From Thiohalospira sp051746205 (lineage in GTDB: Bacteria; Pseudomonadota; Gammaproteobacteria; Thiohalospirales; Thiohalospiraceae), in NCBI GenBank assembly GCA_051746205.1, contig JBNJEU010000088.1, positions 1 to 5,422 on the forward strand: a stretch of DNA of 5,422 nucleotides, read 5' to 3'. This document shows, one piece after another, positions 1 through 5,422 of the stretch. The position numbers and the translations under genes were made by a program. Every line of letters starts with the position of its first letter. Position 1 is the stretch's first letter. The notes under the pieces are model-generated. The model was not told the DNA's origin, did no database searches, and saw only the letters and a list, made by a program, of their open reading frames with translations.

Positions 1-905
1 AGCAACCGCTTCGGAGCCACCCGTCCGTCATCCAGGATGTGGCCGATTCCGATGAAGGTGGATTCACCCTCGAACAACCGGACCATCCCCTCGATCGGCG
101 CCCCGGGGACCTGAACCGGCTGGCCCTGGCGGACATAGAAGGCCCCGGTGCTGCTCAGCTGCACCCGGGGCCAGTCCTCGAGGCCGGTCTCGGCCGGCAT
201 CAGCAGCGCGTCCAGCGCCGCCGTTCCCTCCTCGGCCACCTCCCGCAGCCGCTCGAGCGTCACCGCCCGCGTCATGTCGAAGGGGCCCGCCCGGGTGCGC
301 GCCAGGGCGCTGAGGTGGCCGCCGCAGCCCAGACCCTCGCCGATCTCCTCGGCCAGGGTGCGGATGTAGGTCCCCTTGCTGCAGTGGACCTCGATGTCGA
401 TGCGGTCCTCGCCGATGCGGGTCGATTGCAGCTCGTGGATGGTCACCGGACGCGGCTTGCGCTCGACCTCCCGGCCCTCGCGGGCCAGCTTGTAGAGCGG
501 CTGACCGCCCTGCTTCACCGCCGAATACATCGGCGGCAGCTGCTCGATCGGACCGCGAAAGCGGGCCAGCACCTCCTCCACCCGGGCCTCGTCCAGGGCC
601 GGGACGGGACGCGTCTCGATGACCTCGCCTTCGGCGTCGCCGGTGTCGGTGGTCACCCCGAGCCGGATGGTGCCGTGGTAGCCCTTGTCGGCGTCCAGCA
701 GGAAGGCCGAGACCTTGGTCGCCTCCCCCAGACAGATGGGCAGGACACCGGTGGCCATGGGGTCGAGGTTGCCGGTATGGCCCGCCTTGCGGGCGTTGAA
801 GAGTCGCCGCACCGTCTGCAGGGCCTGGTTGGAACTGTAGCCCCGGGGCTTGTCCAGGACCAGGATACCGCTGACGTCACGGCCGTTCTTGCGCCGACGT
901 GCCAC
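1..905 (-). CDS. truB: tRNA pseudouridine(55) synthase TruB, 3' end cut by window edge
   Basis: TruB isomerises U55 to pseudouridine in the T-loop of most elongator tRNAs and also acts as a tRNA folding chaperone in the cytoplasm. The translation starts MARRRKNGRDVSGILVLDKP. It carries the TruB-family catalytic segment GHTGNLDPMATG at residues 42-53, with the expected nucleophile Asp48 and His43, and Tyr76 in DADKGYHG. The SKGTYIRTL motif at about 176-184 contains the conserved active-site arginine (Arg182). A C-terminal PUA-like segment (about 246-301) includes GAPIEGMVRL and DDGRVAPKRL, very like the E. coli C-terminus. About 301 codons are visible; E. coli TruB is 314 residues, so only a few codons are probably missing. 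The start is a GTG chosen because GGAGG lies 8 nt upstream and because it fits the family N-terminus. It follows rbfA by 22 nt. The position after LD is normally Ala or another small residue in many homologues; here Gly45 is followed by Asn46, which is a tolerated-looking difference. Confidence 0.96.
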   Translation of the reverse strand, partial: MARRRKNGRDVSGILVLDKPRGYSSNQALQTVRRLFNARKAGHTGNLDPMATGVLPICLGEATKVSAFLLDADKGYHGTIRLGVTTDTGDAEGEVIETRPVPALDEARVEEVLARFRGPIEQLPPMYSAVKQGGQPLYKLAREGREVERKPRPVTIHELQSTRIGEDRIDIEVHCSKGTYIRTLAEEIGEGLGCGGHLSALARTRAGPFDMTRAVTLERLREVAEEGTAALDALLMPAETGLEDWPRVQLSSTGAFYVRQGQPVQVPGAPIEGMVRLFEGESTFIGIGHILDDGRVAPKRL

Positions 906-913
906 GTGGTTTG

Positions 914-918
914 CCTCC
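914..918 (-). promoter_or_regulatory. Shine-Dalgarno site of truB
   Basis: The minus strand reads GGAGG, followed by 8 nt and then GTG at 905-903. The site lies inside the 22-nt rbfA-truB gap. It decides the non-ATG start of truB, since no ATG in frame gives the conserved N-terminus. Confidence 0.8.
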
Positions 919-927
919 GAAAGGGAT

Positions 928-1344
928 TCAGCTGGATGGGGTGTCGTCGTCGTCCCCGCCCTCGGGCGTGGAGTCGGACGCATGGGCGCGGTCCTCGGCG
1001 ACCGCGTCGTCGATGAGTTTCGAAAGATGGGCGCCGCGATCGAAGGAGGTGTCCTCCAGGAAACGCAGCTCCGGGATCGTGCGCAGCCGGATCCGTCGAG
1101 CGAGCTCCCGGCGCAGGAAACCGGCGGCCCCGCGCAGGGCGGTCACCGCCTCCGCCACCGCCTCGGGATCGCCCCCGAGGCGGGTGACGTAGATCCGGGC
1201 CGAGGAGAGGTCGCCGGCCACGTTCACCTCGCTGACCGTGACCCGCTCCACACGCGGGTCCTTGACCTCGGTACGCAGGAGATCGGCGAGCTCGCGCTGC
1301 ATCTGCTCGCCGATTCGGCGGGTCCGACTGAATTCCCGGGCCAT
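928..1344 (-). CDS. rbfA: 30S ribosome-binding factor RbfA
   Basis: RbfA is a small cytoplasmic KH-fold protein that binds the immature 30S subunit near the 16S rRNA 5' helix and helps late maturation, notably in the cold. The 138-residue product (E. coli RbfA is 133) begins MAREFSRTRRIGEQMQREL. It has the family signature KDPRVERVTVSEV at about 28-40, the SSARIYVT strand at about 47-54, the helix-kink-helix region with GAAGFLRREL at about 72-81, and the RLRTIPELRF strand at about 85-94. The last 20 or so residues are an acidic, probably disordered tail containing EGGDDDD. The ATG lies only 3 nt after the infB stop and has no good Shine-Dalgarno sequence before it, so expression probably depends on ribosomes finishing infB. 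The sequence similarity and the gene position agree, so the identification is secure. Confidence 0.97.
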   Translation of the reverse strand: MAREFSRTRRIGEQMQRELADLLRTEVKDPRVERVTVSEVNVAGDLSSARIYVTRLGGDPEAVAEAVTALRGAAGFLRRELARRIRLRTIPELRFLEDTSFDRGAHLSKLIDDAVAEDRAHASDSTPEGGDDDDTPSS

Positions 1345-1347
1345 GCG

Positions 1348-3867
1348 TCAGATGGTTCGCTGCACTTCGTACCGCTGGAAGACCTCGATCTGGTCCCCCA
1401 CCTTGACGTCATTGTAGTTCTTGACGCCGATGCCGCACTCCATGCCGTTGCGCACTTCGTTGGCATCCTCTTTGTAGCGGCGCAGGGATTCCAGCTCACC
1501 CTCGTAGATGACCACATTGTCTCGCAGCACGCGGATCGGCGCATTGCGCTTGACCACGCCCTCGGTGACCATGCAGCCGGCGATGGAGCCGAACTTCGGC
1601 GAGCGGAAGACATCGCGAACCTCGGCGATACCGATGATCTCCTCCTTGATCTCGGGGGAGAGCATGCCGCTCATGGCCTTCTTCACCTCGTCCACCAGGT
1701 CGTAGATGACGCTGTAGTAGTGAACGTCGACGCCCTCCTCCTGGATCATCCGCTTGGCGGCGCCGTTGGGCCGGACGTTGAAGCCGAGGATGATGGCGCT
1801 GGAGGCCAGTGCCAGGTTGACGTCGGACTCGGTGATGGCGCCCACGCCGGTGGAGACCAGCTTGACTTCGGCCTCGTCGCCGGAGAGCTTGTTCACGGCG
1901 TCGACGATGGCCTCGATGGAGCCCTGCACGTCGGCCTTGAGCACCAGGTTGAGCACCGGCCGTTCGGTGTCCTCCATGCTCGAGAAGAGGTTCTCCAGCT
2001 TGGCGGCCTGCTGGCGGGCGAGCTTCGCCTCGCGCTCGCGGGATTCGCGGTGCTCGGCCACGTCGCGCGCCTTGCGCTCGTCCTCCACGGCGATGACGTC
2101 ATCGCCGGCCACCGGGGTGCCGGAGAGGCCGAGGATCTCCACCGGGATGGAGGGGCCGGCCTGATCGATGTTGCGGCCGTTCTCGTCGAGCATGGCGCGC
2201 ACCCGGCCATAGACCTGGCCGGCCAGCACGACATCGCCGCGATTGAGGGTGCCGCTCTGGACCAGGATGTCGGCCACCGGACCGCGCCCCTTGTCCAGGC
2301 GCGATTCGATGACCAGACCCCGGGCCGGGCCTTCCGCCACGGCGGTCAGTTCCATGACCTCGGCCTGGAGAAGCAGGGCCTCCAGCAGGTCCTCGATGCC
2401 GGTCCCCGCGAGTGCCGAGACGTGGACGAACATCGTCTCGCCGCCCCATTCCTCGGGGATGACCTCCATCTGGGCCAGCTCGTTCTTCACCCGGTCGGGG
2501 TCGGCCTCCTCCTTGTCGATCTTGTTGACCGCCACGATGATCGGCACGTTGCCGGCCTTGGCGTGCTGGATCGCCTCCTTGGTCTGCGGCATCACGCCGT
2601 CATCGGCGGCCACCACCACCACCACGATGTCGGTGGCGTCGGCGCCGCGGGCACGCATGGCCGTGAAGGCCTCGTGGCCCGGCGTATCCAGGAAGGTGAC
2701 CATGCCGCGCTCGGTCTCGACGTGATAGGCGCCGATGTGCTGGGTAATGCCGCCGGCCTCGCCGGAGGCGACCTTGGCGCGCCGGATGTAATCGAGCAGC
2801 GAGGTCTTGCCGTGGTCGACGTGGCCCATGACGGTCACCACCGGGGCGCGCGGCTGCGCCTCGCCCTCCGGCTGCGTCACCTCGGAGATGAGCTCCTCCT
2901 CGAGGTCGGTGTCCTTGATGGCCTTCGGCTTGTGGCCCATTTCCTCGACCACCAGCAGCGCGGTTTCCTGATCCAGGTGCTGGTTGATGGTGACCATGTG
3001 GCCGAGCTGCATCACGAACTTGATGACCTCGGCGGCCTTCACCGACATGCGCTGGGCCAGCTCGCCGACGGTGATGGTCTCGGGGACCTCCACCTCGCGC
3101 ACCACCGGCTTCACCGGCTTCTCGAAACCGTGTTCCTGGTTGTCGTTGCGATCTCGACGACCCCCCTTCTTCCGGGCGCCCCCCCTGCGGTTGGCGGTAT
3201 CCAGCTTCTCGCGCCGCTTGCCCTTCTTGCGGCCCTCGCCCTCGGTGGCCTTGTGAGCCTCGGCGCCCTTCTCCTTCTCGCGGATCCGGCGCTCGCGCTC
3301 CTCGCGCGCCTTGCGCTCGGCCTCCTGGCGGGATTCCTCGGTCTTGCGGCGCTGCTCGTCCTCGCTCGGGGGCTGTTCGGCGGCCGGCTCGGCTGCCGTC
3401 TCGGTCGGAGCGGCCTCGGAGCTGGCCGCTTCCTCGGCCCTGCGCTGCTCTTCCTCTTCGGCCTTGCGCCGCGCCTCTTCCTCTTCGGCCTGGCGGCGGG
3501 CCTCCTCTTCCTCGGCCTGACGCCGGGCCTCTTCCTCTTCGGCCTTGCGCTGCTCCTCCTCCTCGACGGCACTGCGCTTGACGTAGGTGCGCTTCTTGCG
3601 CACCTCGACCGTCACCGTCTTGGAGCCGCTCCCCTGACGCAGTTCACTGGTCTTCTTGCGTTGCAGCGTGACCTTGCGCGGAGTCTTCTCGCCATCATCC
3701 CCCCCGCGCTTGCCCTGAACATGCTCGAGCAGACGCGTCTTGTCCTCGTCGCTGACCTGTGCGTCAGCGCCGCCGACCTCGATCCCGGCCTCGGCGAACT
3801 GCTCGAGCAGTTGCTCCACCGGCAGACCCACCTGTTCGGCAAATTCCTTGACGGTTACTTCCGACAT
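1348..3867 (-). CDS. infB: Translation initiation factor IF-2
   Basis: IF2 is a GTPase that delivers fMet-tRNA to the 30S subunit and drives 50S joining. The 839-residue product (E. coli IF2 is 890) has: a first IF2 N-terminal domain at about 1-50 (MSEVTVKEFAEQVGLPVEQL); an IF2-associated basic segment at about 60-99; a charged linker at about 100-250; a second IF2N domain at about 258-312; the G domain at about 338-505; a beta-barrel domain II at about 510-600; and domains III and IV from about 620 to the end, with IF2-type C2 residues such as VFRSPKFGSIAGCMV. All GTPase motifs are intact: G1 GHVDHGKT (348-355), G3 DTPGH (394-398), G4 NKID (448-451) and G5 SAL (484-486). The ATG at 3867 is chosen because GGGGGAG sits 5 nt upstream and the N-terminus matches the family. 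A GTG two codons earlier (3873) overlaps that site and is less likely. Gaps are 15 nt to nusA and 3 nt to rbfA. Confidence 0.98.
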   Translation of the reverse strand: MSEVTVKEFAEQVGLPVEQLLEQFAEAGIEVGGADAQVSDEDKTRLLEHVQGKRGGDDGEKTPRKVTLQRKKTSELRQGSGSKTVTVEVRKKRTYVKRSAVEEEEQRKAEEEEARRQAEEEEARRQAEEEEARRKAEEEEQRRAEEAASSEAAPTETAAEPAAEQPPSEDEQRRKTEESRQEAERKAREERERRIREKEKGAEAHKATEGEGRKKGKRREKLDTANRRGGARKKGGRRDRNDNQEHGFEKPVKPVVREVEVPETITVGELAQRMSVKAAEVIKFVMQLGHMVTINQHLDQETALLVVEEMGHKPKAIKDTDLEEELISEVTQPEGEAQPRAPVVTVMGHVDHGKTSLLDYIRRAKVASGEAGGITQHIGAYHVETERGMVTFLDTPGHEAFTAMRARGADATDIVVVVVAADDGVMPQTKEAIQHAKAGNVPIIVAVNKIDKEEADPDRVKNELAQMEVIPEEWGGETMFVHVSALAGTGIEDLLEALLLQAEVMELTAVAEGPARGLVIESRLDKGRGPVADILVQSGTLNRGDVVLAGQVYGRVRAMLDENGRNIDQAGPSIPVEILGLSGTPVAGDDVIAVEDERKARDVAEHRESREREAKLARQQAAKLENLFSSMEDTERPVLNLVLKADVQGSIEAIVDAVNKLSGDEAEVKLVSTGVGAITESDVNLALASSAIILGFNVRPNGAAKRMIQEEGVDVHYYSVIYDLVDEVKKAMSGMLSPEIKEEIIGIAEVRDVFRSPKFGSIAGCMVTEGVVKRNAPIRVLRDNVVIYEGELESLRRYKEDANEVRNGMECGIGVKNYNDVKVGDQIEVFQRYEVQRTI
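3437..3565 (-). repeat. 27-nt tandem repeat inside infB coding a 9-residue charged repeat
   Basis: Three 27-nt units lie head to tail at 3461-3487, 3488-3514 and 3515-3541, differing from one another at 3 to 6 positions by my count. Diverged partial copies flank them at 3437-3460 and 3542-3565. In IF2 they encode successive EEEARRQAE / EEEARRKAE units (residues about 102-147), a heptad-free, strongly charged segment expected to form a long single alpha-helix or extended linker between the two IF2 N-terminal domains. The repeat keeps the reading frame, so gain or loss of units would change linker length without breaking the protein. Confidence 0.85.
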
Positions 3868-3872
3868 CCGCA

Positions 3873-3879
3873 CTCCCCC
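3873..3879 (-). promoter_or_regulatory. Shine-Dalgarno site of infB
   Basis: The minus strand reads GGGGGAG, then 5 nt (TGCGG), then ATG at 3867-3865. It lies in the 15-nt gap after the nusA stop. The in-frame GTG at 3873-3871 shares its first base with this purine run, leaving no spacer, which favours the ATG. Confidence 0.7.
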
Positions 3880-3882
3880 GTC

Positions 3883-5385
3883 TTACGATTCCTGCTGCTG
3901 TTCAGCAAACCACGGTTCGCGAGCAGCCATGATCAGCTGCGCGGCCCGCTCTTCGTCCATCCCTTCGATTTCCATCAGGTCATCCACCGCCTGCTCGGCC
4001 AGCTCATCCATGGTGCAGATGCGCCGCGCCGCCAGGGCGCGGGCCGTCTCTTCGTCCATGCCGTCCATGCCGAGGAGATCGTCCTCGGGCTCGCCACCGG
4101 GCTCCTCGTCACCGCCGCTCATGGCGCGGGTCAGCAGGGCGTCACGGGCGCGCTCGCGCAGCTCGTTGACGATGTCCTCGTCGAATTCATCGATCTCGAC
4201 CATCTCCGAGGCCGGCACGTAGGCCACTTCCTCGAGGCTGGAGAAACCCTCGCGGACCAGGATGTCGGCGACATCCTCGTCGACATCGAGCCCCTCCATG
4301 AAGAGATTGAAGAGCCGCTCGGTCTCCTGCTCGGTCTTCTCCTGGGCGGCCTCTTCCGACATCACGTTGATGTCCCAGCCGGTCAGCTGGGAGGCCAGCC
4401 GCACGTTCTGGCCGCCGCGACCGATGGCCTGGGAGAGCTGCTCCTCGGCCACCGCCACGTCCATGCTGTGGGCGTCCTCGTCGACCACGATGGAGACCAC
4501 GTCGGCCGGGGCCATGGCGTTGATGACGAACTGCGCCGGGTTCTCGTTCCAGAGCACGATGTCGACGCGCTCGCCGTTGAGCTCGTTGGAAACTGCCTGG
4601 ACCCGGGAGCCGCGCATACCGACACAGGCGCCCACCGGATCGATGCGCTGGTCGCGGGTCAGCACGGCGATCTTGGCGCGTGACCCCGGGTCGCGGGAGG
4701 CGCTGACGAGGTCGATGACGCCGTCGCCGATCTCCGGCACTTCCAGCCGGAAGAGTTCGATGAGGAACTGCGGCGCGGTGCGGCTGACGAACAGCTGTGG
4801 ACCGCGCGGCTCGTGCCGCACGTCCTTGAGGTAGCCGCGCACGCGGTCGCCGGTGCGGATCGATTCGCGCGGAATGACCTCGTCACGCGGAATGACTGCC
4901 TCGACTCCGCCATCGATCTCCATGATCACGTTGCCGCGCTCCACGCGCTTCACCCGCCCGTGGATGAGCTCACCGATGCGATGACGGAACTCCTCGACGA
5001 TCTGGGCGCGCTCGGCCTCGCGCACCTTCTGCACGATGACCTGCTTGGCGGTCTGGGCGGCAATGCGCCCGAACTCCACCGATTCAACTTCTTCCTCGAT
5101 GAATTCACCGAGTTCGATGGGACGTTCGGCGTATTCCTGAGCTGCGCTGTAGGTGATCTCGCGCTCCGGCACCTCCACATCTTCATCGCCGACCACGCAC
5201 CAGCGACGGTAGGTGCTGTAATGGCCGGATTCACGATCGATATCGACGCGGATGTCCACGTCCCCGCCGTAGCGCTTCTTGGTCGCCGTGGCCAGTGCCG
5301 CTTCGATGGCCTCGAAGATGATTTCCTGCTCGACGCCCTTCTCGTTGGAGACGGCGTCCACCACCAGCAAGATGTCTTTGTTCAT
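3883..5385 (-). CDS. nusA: Transcription termination/antitermination factor NusA
   Basis: NusA binds RNA polymerase and nascent RNA, prolongs pausing, aids intrinsic termination and takes part in rRNA antitermination complexes. The 500-residue product (E. coli NusA is 495) starts MNKDILLVVDAVSNEKGVEQ. It shows the RNA-polymerase-binding N-terminal domain (about 1-130, with ALATATKKRYGG and QTAKQVIVQKVREAER), an S1 RNA-binding domain (about 134-200), KH1 (about 230-285, with DPVGACVGMRGSRVQAV) and KH2 (about 300-350, with AIGRGGQNVRLASQL). Two helix-hairpin-type acidic repeats follow at about 365-415 and 435-492. These are the gammaproteobacterial AR1/AR2 type, whose role in E. coli is binding the RNA polymerase alpha C-terminal domain and relieving autoinhibition. 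By hand count it has 111 Asp+Glu against 54 Arg+Lys, with only 10 lysines. The stop is TAA. It is the first complete gene of the visible operon; regulation upstream lies outside the window. Confidence 0.98.
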   Translation of the reverse strand: MNKDILLVVDAVSNEKGVEQEIIFEAIEAALATATKKRYGGDVDIRVDIDRESGHYSTYRRWCVVGDEDVEVPEREITYSAAQEYAERPIELGEFIEEEVESVEFGRIAAQTAKQVIVQKVREAERAQIVEEFRHRIGELIHGRVKRVERGNVIMEIDGGVEAVIPRDEVIPRESIRTGDRVRGYLKDVRHEPRGPQLFVSRTAPQFLIELFRLEVPEIGDGVIDLVSASRDPGSRAKIAVLTRDQRIDPVGACVGMRGSRVQAVSNELNGERVDIVLWNENPAQFVINAMAPADVVSIVVDEDAHSMDVAVAEEQLSQAIGRGGQNVRLASQLTGWDINVMSEEAAQEKTEQETERLFNLFMEGLDVDEDVADILVREGFSSLEEVAYVPASEMVEIDEFDEDIVNELRERARDALLTRAMSGGDEEPGGEPEDDLLGMDGMDEETARALAARRICTMDELAEQAVDDLMEIEGMDEERAAQLIMAAREPWFAEQQQES

Positions 5386-5391
5386 ACCCTG

Positions 5392-5396
5392 CCCCT
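5392..5396 (-). promoter_or_regulatory. Probable Shine-Dalgarno site of nusA
   Basis: The minus strand reads AGGGG, then 6 nt (CAGGGT), then the ATG at 5385-5383. A second purine run (AGGG, 5390-5387) is only 1 nt from the start and too close to serve. The match is moderate, but no other start fits the conserved NusA N-terminus. Confidence 0.55.
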
Positions 5397-5422
5397 GCTT
5401 GAGCTCTCTCCATTCGACCGGG

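Noticed and set aside
902..909. Palindrome CCACGTGG over the truB start
   Set aside because: An 8-base perfect palindrome without a loop cannot form an intramolecular hairpin, and one such word is expected by chance in GC-rich sequence. No second copy or operator context was seen.
906..927. Promoter or terminator in the rbfA-truB gap
   Set aside because: The 22-nt gap holds the truB ribosome binding site and shows neither a hairpin with a T-run nor recognisable -35/-10 boxes.
39..1016. 325-codon plus-strand open frame covering truB
   Set aside because: It is in codon register with truB on the other strand, so its openness follows from the lack of TTA, CTA and TCA codons in truB. Its product resembles nothing I recognise, and truB is a clear, conserved gene.
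3111..3572. Arg/Pro/Ala-rich minus-strand open frame inside the infB linker
   Set aside because: It is a frame-shifted reading of the repetitive Glu/Arg/Ala coding sequence of IF2; its low-complexity product and lack of a ribosome binding site give no support for a gene.
3871..3873. GTG start for infB two codons upstream of the ATG
   Set aside because: It overlaps the Shine-Dalgarno run, leaving no spacer, and would add residues absent from the IF2 family N-terminus. The ATG at 3867 fits both criteria.
5386..5422. C-terminus of RimP
   Set aside because: Operon order predicts it, but too few codons are visible and none match a recognisable RimP ending, so no gene is called.

Overview
The window holds one stretch of the conserved bacterial nusA-infB-rbfA-truB transcription/translation operon. 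Every gene reads on the minus strand, so transcription runs from the high-coordinate end to the low-coordinate end. It is very GC-rich. The gene order (nusA, infB, rbfA, truB) is the classical proteobacterial one. NusA carries two acidic repeats at its C-terminus, and the N-termini of NusA, RbfA and TruB resemble the E. coli proteins closely. Together these point to a gammaproteobacterium. The strong arginine-over-lysine preference and acidic character of NusA, and the acidic RbfA tail, would suit a GC-rich, possibly halophilic or haloalkaliphilic lineage such as Ectothiorhodospiraceae relatives. That last placement is an inference only.

Layout in order of transcription: 5422-5386 is a short leader before nusA, with its ribosome binding site and perhaps the last codons of an upstream gene (rimP is expected there). 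nusA is complete (5385-3883). A 15-nt gap with a strong Shine-Dalgarno sequence leads to infB (IF2, complete, 3867-1348). A 3-nt gap leads to rbfA (complete, 1344-928). A 22-nt gap with a perfect GGAGG leads to truB, which starts at a GTG (905) and runs off the low end of the window with about 301 codons visible, nearly the whole gene. No gap exceeds about 22 nt, so there is no room for promoters or terminators between the genes, and I saw none.

The genes work together in making and using the translation machinery. NusA modulates RNA polymerase pausing, termination and rRNA antitermination. IF2 brings initiator tRNA to the 30S subunit and promotes 50S joining. RbfA assists late 16S rRNA maturation, and TruB makes pseudouridine 55 in tRNAs. 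Close packing suggests co-transcription and partial translational coupling.

I found no undescribed system. The points worth a second look are modest. IF2 has a 9-residue (27-nt) tandem repeat inside a long charged linker that lacks any possible internal start codon. A 1277-codon open frame lies antisense to the operon and is best explained by codon usage. A possible ATGA overlap lies at the nusA start.
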